A stretch of 64,000 nucleotides of DNA, taken from assembly GCA_964481885.1 (NCBI GenBank), contig CAYZUS010000004.1, positions 1-64,000 on the forward strand. Direction: 5' to 3'. Positions 25,756 through 34,849 of the stretch are shown here, piece by piece. The notes under the pieces are model-generated. The model was given only the letters and a program-made list of their open reading frames with translations. It ran no database searches and had not been told where the DNA came from. Each line of letters starts with the position of its first letter. The first letter of the stretch is position 1. The position numbers and the translations under genes were made by a program. This stretch comes from Fen731 sp964481885. GTDB taxonomy: Bacteria; Actinomycetota; Humimicrobiia; Humimicrobiales; Humimicrobiaceae.

Positions 25756-28700
25756 TTATTTACCAGAAACTGATTGATTCCCAATTGTTTCTTCCATCAT
25801 TTCCAGTTCTTCTTCCATCATTTCCGGTGTTTCTTCCATNNNNNNNNNNNNNNNNNNNNNNNNNNNNNNNNNNNNNNNNNNNNNNNNNNNNNNNNNNNNN
25901 NNNNNNNNNNNNNNNNNNNNNNNNNNNNNNNNNNNNNNNATTTCCGGTGTTTCTTCCATCATTTCCTGGATTTTTATTTTATTTTCCGGTGGCTCTGCCA
26001 CTATTTCCGGAGCTTCTTCCATCATTGTATGGGTTATTGTCTTTTTCCCCAGCTCTATGTCTTTCCTGTTTAGTTTTTCTTCTTTATGCTGCTTGGCCTG
26101 GTACAGAAAAGCTTCGAGCCTTGTATCAGTTGTCCCCTGCTCAAGGCCATCGAATGCAAGATTCAGCCATGGCACCTTATACTTTTCCCTTAGACTTTTG
26201 GAAATTGCAGTTACCATGGTACCGGGCATACAGGTGAATGGAAGCACATTTATAATGCCGTCAGCTCCCTTGTTTATCCAGTGAATGGATTTACCCACGC
26301 TAAGTGCGGCTTCTCCAAACCATTTAATGATATATGGTTCAGCATTGTCCCATATTTCATAAATGTCTGATTCCTCCAAATCTATTATTACAGTGTCCTT
26401 AATTGGATATTCCAGAACTTTGTGGTATCTGTGAAGCAGCCTGTTTAACACCCTGTTTGCAGCATTAAACTTCAGGCCCCTGGAAAAATTAAGCATATTT
26501 TCACCATTACCATTTGAACCGTTGCCACTTTTACCGCTGCTGCTTTCCTTGCTGCCCTTAAAACTGAATGTATCACTGATATTATTTTTGATTTTAAAAT
26601 AAAGATCCTTTTGTTTTATGGAGTTATCAAGTTTGCTTGTAGCGTTTGTGTGGTATGCCCACTCGCCAATATCAGGTATCTGTGCCTGGCCGCCCAGATG
26701 TTCAACCATTTTTATTATTTCATTATTACTGAAAGGGTGATTTCTCACATATATTTCTCCAACTATGCCTATCAAAGGCTTGGGTGTCCTGTTTACAGCA
26801 ATACTGCTGAACTGGTTTTCAGCAAGGCCCATAATGGACGCCATACTTGCAAGTACCTTTTTATTGCCCGGGTCCCTTAATTTTTCAGAAACCAGCCTGA
26901 TAAGGTTGTTGTATACAATCTCAGTCTGCCCCTTGTTTATCTCATAGGGCCTTGTTCCATGAAGGTACTTTGTAAGGTAGTCTATTGTAAAAGCCCCTAT
27001 TATTGCCCTGCTTAACAGCATTGCGCCTTTTTTGCCCTGCATGTCATATTCCTTATAGAACTGGCTGCTCTCAGGCGCGCCCGGCGATATTATTGGAACA
27101 TCGGGATAGCCGAGCTCCTTTAAAAGTATCTTCTGCATCTGGTTATACTGGCCAAATCTGCATGGTCCATGTGTCAGAGGCATAAAAAACGCGCATTTGG
27201 AAGGGTCGTTATATTTCAGTGTCTTTAATATGTCCCCGGTTGTAAGAATATAGGGATAGCATTCTTTCCCAAGAGTGTGTTTCCTGCCGATTTCCAGGGT
27301 TTCATAGTCTGACATCATTATTTCAGACTCTATGCCTCCAGACTGGAACGCAGCCTGTATGGCATATGCTCCATCGCCCATATATGGTATATAAAGAACT
27401 CTTTTATCTTTTCTTTTAAACTGCGGGTCAGGGATTTCTGTTTTCTTTTCTTTAAAGCTGTATCCATCTTTTAATTTCTTTATATTGGACAACGAATCAT
27501 AAAATGCCTCGCACCTGGTTATAACCCCGGCTCCGGCAGTATGTTCATCTACCTCTATCTTTAAGAATGGCCTGTCTATTTCCCTTTCAAAAAACTGCAT
27601 TATAAAGGAATCAGGGCCGCAGCCAAAATTGGTAATATATACAGGAAACAGCCTTTTGTCTTTTTTTATGATATCAACTGCGCTTAATATCCTGTCACCA
27701 AATTCCCAGTACATGTTTGGCCACTGGCTGAAAAGGTCAACGCTGTCTACTGAAAGATAGTCAAGAGGTATGGCCTGTATGCCCAGGTCACGTAGTTTTC
27801 CAGGAATATCCATGCTTATATTGGCATCACAGCTGTTATATGGCCTGGCTATTATGACGGCGGCAAATTCATCTTCCTTCAGATTATCAAGTACCTTCTC
27901 TCCTGCCTTTTTAATGTCCCTGTAAAAAACCTCCTGGGCCCTGTAGGCAGCTTTCACTGCATTATTTATAAGCTTTTTACTCTTGCCGAATTTTGCTCCA
28001 AGCTTTTGAAGCTGGTCATTTTTCAGGTACTCTTTGAAACTGAAATTTACAAGTGGATCAAGTATCATGGCTGAATCAACAGGGATGGATGCCTTTATAA
28101 AAGTTGAGAGGCCCTGAACAAACGGGCACGGATAACTCCCTGTCCTTGTGCCTTCAATTTTTTTACTGTCACATGGCATATCTCTGATACTGGGTACAAA
28201 AATATAATCAACCCCTTTATCAAGCAGGTTCTGTATGTGCCCGAGCATGACTTTTATCGGAAAACAGGTCTCAGCAACAACATATCCAAGTCCGTCATTT
28301 ATTATTTTCCTGTTTGTCTTGTCAGAAAGAACCAGCTCTATTCCCATCTCACTAAAATATGCATCCCAGAAAGGATAAAACTCGTATGTAAGCATGGTAA
28401 ACGGCAAACCAACTTTCAGCCTGCCTGCTTTGATTTCTGATGCTGATTTTTGTATTATTTCATCTCCTGAACCGGCTTTAACTGCCAGGGTGCCGCCCAA
28501 GGAAGGATTTTTTGTGGACCTTGCATAAGAATTAAGCAGTATTTCATCTCTCTGCAGGAAGAGATCATCCAGGTCTGCTTTTTTGGTATTTTTCTTTTCG
28601 TATTTTTCACATCTGCCGCCGTAGAAAAGGGATTTGGAGCCTTCGCTTGTGACTTTTTTAATCTCGCACATATTGGGGCATCCGCCGCATTCAAAAGAAC

Positions 28701-30522
28701 TCTGGGAATATTTTATATTTGCAATTACATCAAATCCCCTGAAATTTGTGTGTTCCACATTATTTTCAAGGGCCCTTATAGCGGTTCCTATTGCCCCGGT
28801 TACTTCATGATTTTCGGGAACTATTATTTTCTTGCCGAGATAATTTTCAAAAGCTGCCACAACAGCCTTATTAAATGCTACTGCCCCCTGGAAAAATATT
28901 TTATTTCCGATTTTTTTGGTACCGGCAACCCTGTTTATATAGTTTATGGCTATCGAATATGCCAGCCCGGCAAGGATATTTTCAATGCTGGCGCCATTCT
29001 GGTAATGAGAGAGGACATTTGTCTCCATGAAAACGGTACATCTTTCCCCAAGGTTTAACGGTGCTTTGGCAGTAAGCGCCCTGTCGCCAAATTCTTCAAT
29101 TTTTATATCAAATCTTTCAGACTGTTCTTCGAGAAATGAGCCCGTGCCGGCGGCGCATATTTTATTCATCTCAAAATCGACAACCACGCCATTTTCAAGG
29201 CTTATGTATTTGGAATCCTGGCCGCCAATTTCAAAAATAGTGTCCACTTCTTTGTCTATGTCTCCGGCGGCAGTTGCCTGCGCCGTTATTTCATTAATGA
29301 TTATATCTGCCCCAACAAGGTCCCCGATTAAATATCTGCCCGAACCTGTAGTGCCTACGGCCCTGACATTTATTTTATCGCCCACCTGTTTTCCTATTAT
29401 TTCTATTCCTTTCCTGACTGCCTCAATTGGCCTTCCTGCGGTCCTTAAGTAGACCTTGGAAATAAGTTTTTTGTCAGAGTCTATTGCCACAACGTTGGTG
29501 CTGATGGAGCCCACATCAATTCCTATAAATGCATCAACTTTGCCCGGCTTTCCGCCATTACCGTTACCATTTCCATTTACGTTACCACTGTCACTGCCAT
29601 CACTATCAAAGACATAAGGCCTTGAAATTCCTGATGGCATTGTTGATTTAATAATTTCAAGCGGCCTGAGTGTTTCCTTTTCATACTTAAAGCTTTTTAT
29701 GGACTCCTTGAGAACAGACAAAATATTTGCCATATCGACATCCAGGTCGGCCCCCTCTGAAGCGAGCTTAAGAGCCGCACCGATTGCTCCAAGTGATGCC
29801 TGGTTTTCAGGCACAATTATTTCTTCCTTTAGTATGTCTTCAAATGCCTTAAACATGGCCAGGTTATACGAAACCCCTCCGCAGAATATTATTGGCGCCT
29901 TGAATTTTTTGCCTTTCACTATTCCGGATTTATAGCTTCTTGCCATCGCATAACACAAACCAAGCATAATATCTTCATCGCTGGCTGCCTCCTGCTGCAG
30001 ATGTATCATATCTGATTTGGCAAAAACGCTGCATCTGCCTGCAATTGTAGCAGGACTTGAAGATTTTAAAGCGATTTCACAGAATTGTTCTATGCTTAAA
30101 TTAAACCTTGAGGCCTGCTGGTCAAGAAATGAGCCTGTTCCAGCTGCGCAGAGCTCATTCATCGCGTAATCGCCTGCCGCCAGATCAATGAATTTTGAAT
30201 CCTGGCCGCCAATTTCAATGACTGTCATTATTTCAGGATACAGTGATTTTACTGCAGTTATTATTGCTTCTATCTCATTTATAAATGTTGCCCCAAGCAG
30301 GCCGGTTAGATTTTTACCTCCCGAACCCGTAAATGATATGCCTGCAATTTTGTTGAATCGCAAATCTTTCAAAAGATTCTCAATATCGTTTGCGATTATC
30401 TTTGACGGTTCTCCAAAGTGTCTTGTGTAAGGCAAAATCGAGATAACCTCTAAATCCCTTCCTATAATTGCCCTGTTTACACTTACTGCCCCTATATCGT
30501 AACCTAAATAATAATCTCCCAA
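25756..30522 (-). CDS. Giant acyl-CoA dehydratase activase (two BcrA/HgdC-type ATPase units plus DUF2229/HgdB-like part)
   Basis: A protein of about 1590 residues (length uncertain because of a gap). It has two ASKHA-type activase modules of the BcrA/BadF/HgdC family: the first from YLGYDIGAVSVN with EIGGQDSKFIDL and ELCAAGTGSFLDQQ, the second from FIGIDVGSISTNVV with EIGGQDSKYISL and KICAAGTGSFLEEQ. Each has the CAAGTG cysteine that helps bind the shared 4Fe-4S cluster. A cysteine-rich bridge (FECGGCPNMCEI) leads into a DUF2229/HgdB-like region with several conserved cysteines. Such fused proteins use ATP to drive low-potential electron transfer; substrates are usually unknown. The start is TTG (30520-30522) with GGAG upstream. 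Gly/Asn/Ser linkers interrupt the protein, and the C-terminus is a MEETPEM repeat crossing an assembly gap. Confidence 0.88.
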   Translation of the reverse strand: MGDYYLGYDIGAVSVNRAIIGRDLEVISILPYTRHFGEPSKIIANDIENLLKDLRFNKIAGISFTGSGGKNLTGLLGATFINEIEAIITAVKSLYPEIMTVIEIGGQDSKFIDLAAGDYAMNELCAAGTGSFLDQQASRFNLSIEQFCEIALKSSSPATIAGRCSVFAKSDMIHLQQEAASDEDIMLGLCYAMARSYKSGIVKGKKFKAPIIFCGGVSYNLAMFKAFEDILKEEIIVPENQASLGAIGAALKLASEGADLDVDMANILSVLKESIKSFKYEKETLRPLEIIKSTMPSGISRPYVFDSDGSDSGNVNGNGNGNGGKPGKVDAFIGIDVGSISTNVVAIDSDKKLISKVYLRTAGRPIEAVRKGIEIIGKQVGDKINVRAVGTTGSGRYLIGDLVGADIIINEITAQATAAGDIDKEVDTIFEIGGQDSKYISLENGVVVDFEMNKICAAGTGSFLEEQSERFDIKIEEFGDRALTAKAPLNLGERCTVFMETNVLSHYQNGASIENILAGLAYSIAINYINRVAGTKKIGNKIFFQGAVAFNKAVVAAFENYLGKKIIVPENHEVTGAIGTAIRALENNVEHTNFRGFDVIANIKYSQSSFECGGCPNMCEIKKVTSEGSKSLFYGGRCEKYEKKNTKKADLDDLFLQRDEILLNSYARSTKNPSLGGTLAVKAGSGDEIIQKSASEIKAGRLKVGLPFTMLTYEFYPFWDAYFSEMGIELVLSDKTNRKIINDGLGYVVAETCFPIKVMLGHIQNLLDKGVDYIFVPSIRDMPCDSKKIEGTRTGSYPCPFVQGLSTFIKASIPVDSAMILDPLVNFSFKEYLKNDQLQKLGAKFGKSKKLINNAVKAAYRAQEVFYRDIKKAGEKVLDNLKEDEFAAVIIARPYNSCDANISMDIPGKLRDLGIQAIPLDYLSVDSVDLFSQWPNMYWEFGDRILSAVDIIKKDKRLFPVYITNFGCGPDSFIMQFFEREIDRPFLKIEVDEHTAGAGVITRCEAFYDSLSNIKKLKDGYSFKEKKTEIPDPQFKRKDKRVLYIPYMGDGAYAIQAAFQSGGIESEIMMSDYETLEIGRKHTLGKECYPYILTTGDILKTLKYNDPSKCAFFMPLTHGPCRFGQYNQMQKILLKELGYPDVPIISPGAPESSQFYKEYDMQGKKGAMLLSRAIIGAFTIDYLTKYLHGTRPYEINKGQTEIVYNNLIRLVSEKLRDPGNKKVLASMASIMGLAENQFSSIAVNRTPKPLIGIVGEIYVRNHPFSNNEIIKMVEHLGGQAQIPDIGEWAYHTNATSKLDNSIKQKDLYFKIKNNISDTFSFKGSKESSSGKSGNGSNGNGENMLNFSRGLKFNAANRVLNRLLHRYHKVLEYPIKDTVIIDLEESDIYEIWDNAEPYIIKWFGEAALSVGKSIHWINKGADGIINVLPFTCMPGTMVTAISKSLREKYKVPWLNLAFDGLEQGTTDTRLEAFLYQAKQHKEEKLNRKDIELGKKTITHTMMEEAPEIVAEPPENKIKIQEMMEETPEXXXXXXXXXXXXXXXXXXXXXXXXXXXXXXXXXXMEETPEMMEEELEMMEETIGNQSVSGK
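25797..25981. repeat. In-frame 21 bp repeat at the activase 3' end, interrupted by a 100-N assembly gap
   Basis: A 21-bp unit encoding MEETPEM (with variants such as MEEELEM) lies on both sides of the 100 N at 25840-25939. The 20 bp at 25820-25839 equal those at 25940-25959. The true number of units is unknown, since the gap size is a placeholder. Joining the flanks across the shared 20 bp keeps the reading frame. Confidence 0.85.
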
Positions 30523-30624
30523 TTTACCTGTCTCCTCTTTGTTATTTTTTGAATCCTGATTTTACTTTATTGATTCTTATGATTTTTTATTTCTTACATA
30601 TGTATTTGACTGTAATATTTGGTG

Positions 30625-31602
30625 TTAAGTTTTAAATTTATCCAAAAATTCAAGTATTTTATCATTGACCGCCTCAGGCTGTTCTTCCATTGAGACGTGG
30701 CCGGCACTGTCTATAACAGCAAGTTCAGAGCCACTTATTAATGAATTAAACCTGTAGGCTGACTCCAGGCTGATCCATCCATCCTGCCTGCCCCACAAAA
30801 CCAAGACAGGAATGTTTACTTTTTTAAGTGCCGCTTCTATGTCATAAGAGCTGTTACTCTTAAGTATGGAAAGGAAAGCCTTATTTGAATCTTTTATCTT
30901 AAAAGACTCAAGATAAAGGTCGGTAACTTCCGGGCTCACAAAATCACTGTTATAAAAAGCAGAGCTCAGAAATTTCCGGAAATTCTTTTCCCTGACGAAT
31001 ATATTGTAATACAGGATATCCACAATCGGCTGAGTAATCAGTGCATTATAAAAAGCCGGCGAATTATTTTCAAGTCCTGCGCTGTCAATTAAAATAATGC
31101 TCTCAAAATTCTGAGGTTTCATATCATAGGCTATGAGTGCAACTCTTCCTCCCATGGAATGCCCTGCAACAGTCGCTTTGTCGATACCTTTTTGTTCCAT
31201 AAAATCAAGCAGTATTTTGGCCTGCTCAGAATGAGAATAATCTGACCCGATTACTTTTTCTGAAAGACCGAATCCCTTAAGGTCAATGGCATAGACTTTA
31301 TATCCCCGGTCAGCGAGCGCATTGATATTATTCCTGAACGTAAAAGCGCCGCCGCCGAGACCATGTACCAGGATTATGGTCCTGTCTCCGCTTCCCTTTT
31401 GAATATAATGGATGTCTGCACCTCGTAACCTGATAAAATCCTGGCCTTCCTGCATGCTTTTGAAATCAGCTGCAGCAAACAGATTTATCTTTTGCAAGGC
31501 ATAGCCCCAATAAGAAAAAAATGCAACTGTTAAGGAACCGATAAGTGAAAATACTATTATCAGTGCAATATTTCTTTTTTTGTTTTTATTAATTATTCCC
31601 AT
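30625..31602 (-). CDS. Alpha/beta hydrolase, N-terminally membrane-anchored
   Basis: A serine hydrolase of about 325 residues. The N-terminal membrane segment follows a basic stretch (NKNKKRN, then IALIIVFSLIGSLTVAFF). The catalytic fold has the oxyanion region VHGLGGG, nucleophile elbow GHSMGG, acid in WGRQDGW and histidine in SAGHVSMEE. The substrate is not evident; an esterase, lipase or C-C hydrolase role is possible. The frame extends to a TTG at 31648-31650, but neither start has a convincing ribosome binding site; the ATG at 31600-31602 puts the basic residues before the membrane helix in a natural position, so I prefer it. It ends about 100 bp before the activase start on the same strand. 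Confidence 0.85.
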   Translation of the reverse strand: MGIINKNKKRNIALIIVFSLIGSLTVAFFSYWGYALQKINLFAAADFKSMQEGQDFIRLRGADIHYIQKGSGDRTIILVHGLGGGAFTFRNNINALADRGYKVYAIDLKGFGLSEKVIGSDYSHSEQAKILLDFMEQKGIDKATVAGHSMGGRVALIAYDMKPQNFESIILIDSAGLENNSPAFYNALITQPIVDILYYNIFVREKNFRKFLSSAFYNSDFVSPEVTDLYLESFKIKDSNKAFLSILKSNSSYDIEAALKKVNIPVLVLWGRQDGWISLESAYRFNSLISGSELAVIDSAGHVSMEEQPEAVNDKILEFLDKFKT

Positions 31603-31650
31603 ATCAATAAAAAGAGCTGTAAAAAAACATCCCAATAAATGCTGTGGCAA

Positions 31651-32126
31651 TTGCCCCGGCCAATATCAGTATAAGTATGGTTTGATGCCTGCTCTGCCAG
31701 ATACCCCGGCAAATACTGTGATAAGAACTCCGTAAAAAATCAAGCCTTAAATATACTGCTTTTCTCCATTTATAACAAAAGTATATTAAACTTTAAATGC
31801 TTTATTTCTGCAATAATTTTTCATTTCTGCAATAATTTTTTTTTGATGCATCAGTAGCTCCACTAAAAATTCCATATAAAATCCACATGAAATTGATTGC
31901 ATTAGGGACATAANNNNNNNNNNNNNNNNNNNNNNNNNNNNNNNNNNNNNNNNNNNNNNNNNNNNNNNNNNNNNNNNNNNNNNNNNNNNNNNNNNNNNNN
32001 NNNNNNNNNNNNNTCCACTAAAAATTCCATATAAAATCCACATGAAATTGATTGCATTAGGGACATAATAATTTTAATATTCTCCTTGTGAAATAAAAAA
32101 ATCTTTATTTCCTGGGAGGGTCCGCC
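31651..32126. other. Intergenic region with 100-N gap flanked by identical 55-mers
   Basis: The 55 bp at 31859-31913 are repeated exactly at 32014-32068 on either side of the 100 N (31914-32013). A shorter direct repeat, TTTCTGCAATAATTTTT, occurs twice at 31804-31837. I see no gene. A good ribosome binding site (GGGAGG) for the following dehydrogenase is at its right edge. The flank identity looks like an assembly-graph overlap rather than biology. Confidence 0.8.
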
Positions 32127-33197
32127 ATGAAGAATGTTGCAGTTTTGGGAGCGGGATATATGGGAAGCGCTATTACATTTCCGCTTACTGATAATGGAAT
32201 AAAAGTCAGCCTCTGGGGCACATGGCTGGATGACAAGCTGATAGAAAGTTCTATAAATGGGGCCCATCCCAAATTAAAAAAACCGCTCAACTCCGGGGTC
32301 TCATATTTCTACTCCTGTGACTTAAAACGGGCCATTAAAAATGCTGAAGCTATCTTTATAGGCGTTGCAAGCGAAGGTTTTGTAAATATTTTTGAGCTTT
32401 TGATAAACAATATTGAACCTGACAGGGATCATATATTTTTAAAACTAACCAAGGGCCTTGTTGAATATGAGGGAAGGATAATGCGGGCTTCAGAAGCAGC
32501 GAGGCTGATTTACTATAAAAAATTTCCGGAAAAGGAAAAGTCCCGGCACGGGGCCAATATTTTCAACATAATCAGCATAGGTGGCCCGGTGAGGGCTCTT
32601 GATCTGGCAAACAGAACTTTGTCTGCAAGCGTTTATGGTGTACAGGACAACCATATGCAAAATCAGTTAAACAGATTTTCAACTGATTATTACAGAATTT
32701 TTCCTGTAGATGATTGTACAGGGGTGGAGATATGTTCCACGTTTAAAAACATTTATTCCATTGCTGCAGGGATATGCGACGGTTTGTTTAAAAAAACCCT
32801 TGACGGACTTTATCATAATGCCGTGGCATTTCTTTTTAACCAGGCTGTGCTCGAAATACAGCATATAGTCAAAATAGCAGGAGGAAACCCGCAGACTGCA
32901 TTTGGCCTGGCAGGCATGGGGGATCTTCATGTCACTTCTGTTGCAGGAAGAAACAGGAGATACGGGGAAATGGTCGGAGGCGGATTTGAACCTGAAGCTG
33001 CATTTAAAAAAATGTTGGATGAGGGGGAATACGGAGAGGGCTATATGGCACTAAAGCTTGCTGTGCCATGGTTGAGCAATTTCAATGTATCGATTTCCGG
33101 AGAGCTTCCGTTGCTTGATTTGCTTTATAATATCGTTTTTAATGGATTTAAACCTTCGGAGGCACTAGAAGCATTTGCCTTGGGCTTTGGTATTTAA
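32127..33197 (+). CDS. NAD(P)-dependent glycerol-3-phosphate dehydrogenase-like protein (GpsA family)
   Basis: A 356-residue dehydrogenase resembling GpsA. The Rossmann loop is VLGAGYMGSA at the start. The central Lys-containing block is TFKNIYSIAAGICDGL, and the substrate/helical-domain block is FGLAGMGDLHVTSVAGRNRRYGE. GpsA makes sn-glycerol 3-phosphate for membrane lipids. It differs from typical GpsA in the second block (LHVTSVAGRNRR in place of the usual L-x-x-T-C-x-S-x-x-S-R-N) and is slightly longer, so a related polyol-phosphate substrate is possible and I give no symbol. The start follows GGGAGG at 7 bases. It stands alone on the plus strand just after an assembly gap. Confidence 0.75.
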   Translation: MKNVAVLGAGYMGSAITFPLTDNGIKVSLWGTWLDDKLIESSINGAHPKLKKPLNSGVSYFYSCDLKRAIKNAEAIFIGVASEGFVNIFELLINNIEPDRDHIFLKLTKGLVEYEGRIMRASEAARLIYYKKFPEKEKSRHGANIFNIISIGGPVRALDLANRTLSASVYGVQDNHMQNQLNRFSTDYYRIFPVDDCTGVEICSTFKNIYSIAAGICDGLFKKTLDGLYHNAVAFLFNQAVLEIQHIVKIAGGNPQTAFGLAGMGDLHVTSVAGRNRRYGEMVGGGFEPEAAFKKMLDEGEYGEGYMALKLAVPWLSNFNVSISGELPLLDLLYNIVFNGFKPSEALEAFALGFGI

Positions 33198-33464
33198 CAT
33201 AATAACAATAGTAATAAAACATGCATATAATTGTTTTTAACGCGCTATGTATTTTGCCATAGATATGGTGGCAGACAGTTTGATTAAATTAAATTGACTG
33301 GTTTTCGGTGAATAATTACTCAAATTGCCTAGATTAAGAAAATTTAGCGCTGAATTTAGCTAATACTTACCAGCAATCTGAGTCATTCACAAGGTAGTAA
33401 CTAAAGTTAATTATTAAAAAAGATTATAAAATTATGAAAACTAATGAAAGGAGATGCATAAATA

Positions 33465-33650
33465 ATGCCAATTGTAACTATAAAGCTTATTGAAGGAAGA
33501 TCTGTTGATGAAAAAAGAAAAATGGCAAAGAAAATCACTGAGGCCATTGTGGAGGTTACAAAAATACCGCAGGAAGCTGTGGAAGTAATTTTTCATGACA
33601 TGAAAAAGGAAAACTACTCTAAAGCCGGAGTGCTTGCAACTGATATGTAA
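33465..33650 (+). CDS. 4-oxalocrotonate tautomerase family protein
   Basis: A 61-residue tautomerase subunit. The catalytic Pro is residue 2 of the ORF (MPIVTIKLIEGRSVDEKR) and becomes N-terminal after Met removal. The rest fits the beta-alpha-beta fold of the 4-OT/DmpI group (VTKIPQEAVEVIFHDM). These small enzymes form hexamers and isomerise 2-hydroxymuconate or related enols; many have unknown native substrates. AAAGGAG lies before the ATG. It is followed tail-to-tail by the TetR gene 16 bp away. A second catalytic arginine cannot be assigned with confidence. Confidence 0.85.
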   Translation: MPIVTIKLIEGRSVDEKRKMAKKITEAIVEVTKIPQEAVEVIFHDMKKENYSKAGVLATDM

Positions 33651-33666
33651 ACCAAACAATAGCTAA

Positions 33667-34305
33667 TCAGCAGCACTTCAAAGAATCGGTTATAAGTTCA
33701 AAATAAGCGCTGATAAAATTGTCGACGCGTTCAATATGTTTTTCTTTGACAAATTTTAGCAGATTGTCTTTGAGCATGAATTCCCAGTAAGAACCCACAC
33801 CTGCCCAGATTGCGTAAGTTATGACGTGGGGATCACTTTTTGAAATTATGGAACCGTCCTTTATCCCATGTTCGATTGCCATTAGACACTTGTTAAATAC
33901 AGTTTCCCTGTTTTTTTCATATTCGGAATAAAATGGTGACGACAGTTGATCGGCTGACATTTTATAAGTGGCGAAATACGAAATAAGATTTAAAAATATT
34001 GGCTCCTCCTTAATAAACTGACGAAATCTGCCCAGAATTGCCTTTATATTGGAGTAACCGTTATCATATATAATAACGTCTGAAAGTTTGGCATCAAGAA
34101 TGATCAGCTTGTCTGCAATGAGCTTTGCAATTATGTTTTCTTCACATTTGAAGTAATAATAAATAATTCCTCTGGAGAGTCCCATTTTATCGGATAATGT
34201 CGACATGGAGAATTTTCTTTGGCCCTCCGCAATAAAAAGCTCCTCAGCGCAGGTAAGGATATCCTTTATTCTTTTTTCTTTTTCTCTTTTTTTATTGCTA
34301 TACAG
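33667..34305 (-). CDS. TetR/AcrR-family transcriptional regulator with non-standard start
   Basis: A TetR-type repressor. The DNA-binding domain reads RIKDILTCAEELFIAEG, then MSTLSDKMGLSRGIIYYYFK, followed by an all-helical ligand domain of ~150 residues. The only ATG (34204-34206) falls in the middle of the helix-turn-helix, which would delete helix 1 and the start of helix 2. The frame stays open to a TAA at 34330-34332 and codes for the missing helix, but contains no ATG, GTG or TTG. I place the start at CTG 34303-34305; ATT at 34306-34308 and ATA at 34267-34269 are alternatives. It lies divergent from the BlaI gene, and its target is unknown. Confidence 0.75.
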   Translation of the reverse strand: MYSNKKREKEKRIKDILTCAEELFIAEGQRKFSMSTLSDKMGLSRGIIYYYFKCEENIIAKLIADKLIILDAKLSDVIIYDNGYSNIKAILGRFRQFIKEEPIFLNLISYFATYKMSADQLSSPFYSEYEKNRETVFNKCLMAIEHGIKDGSIISKSDPHVITYAIWAGVGSYWEFMLKDNLLKFVKEKHIERVDNFISAYFELITDSLKCC

Positions 34306-34519
34306 AATTAGAACACTTTTTCTCTCAAATTATAATAAATACTAAAACTTAATTTTTTTAATACTAAATATCGTATAAGTAGATTTTATTCTTCTATTGA
34401 CATAGTGTCAAAATTATTTATAATACTTAATTCAGTAATATAAAACGAGTACTGCTTGGCGCGTGTTCAAATAAGTGACAACAAGTAAAATCTAAAATTA
34501 TTTAAGCAGGATTTTAAAA

Positions 34520-34849
34520 ATGGGAAACAGAAAAAAAACAGATGAAGTAGGAATAAGAGGGCTGCAAAGTATCAGCGATCTCGAGGTGGATATCATGAAT
34601 ATAATCTGGGAGAAAAAACAGATCACTGTCAGGGAAGTCCATGAAATACTTCTGAAAAAAGAAATGGCCAAAAAAGATAAAGGATTTATTCCGTACACAA
34701 CTGTAATGTCGACCATGTCAAATCTTGCTGTGCGTGGTTTTTTAGTTCAAAATAATAACTCTAAAACATATATTTATTCTGCTGCGCTTGATAATATGGA
34801 GCTTACAAAAAATATCATCAGGACAGTAGCCGAAAAACTTCTTAATTAG
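34520..34849 (+). CDS. BlaI/MecI/CopY-family winged-helix regulator
   Basis: A 109-residue penicillinase-repressor-type regulator. Family features are SDLEVDIMNIIWEKKQITVREVHEIL at the start, IPYTTVMSTMSNLAVRGFL as the recognition region and YIYSA in the wing. Classical BlaI pairs with the membrane protease-sensor BlaR1, but no BlaR1/MecR1-type gene is next to it; it sits between a divergent TetR gene and msrB, so it may respond to another protease or to copper-like signals, or act on msrB (inference). AGCAGGA precedes the ATG. Confidence 0.85.
   Translation: MGNRKKTDEVGIRGLQSISDLEVDIMNIIWEKKQITVREVHEILLKKEMAKKDKGFIPYTTVMSTMSNLAVRGFLVQNNNSKTYIYSAALDNMELTKNIIRTVAEKLLN

Noticed and set aside
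25756..30522. Frameshift or broken gene at the assembly gap in the activase
   Set aside because: The repeat unit keeps the same frame on both sides of the gap and joining through the shared 20 bp restores an open frame to the stop.
33667..34206. TetR gene starting at its first ATG (truncated or pseudogene)
   Set aside because: The missing helix 1 is coded in frame just upstream without a stop, so the gene is intact and only the start codon is unusual.
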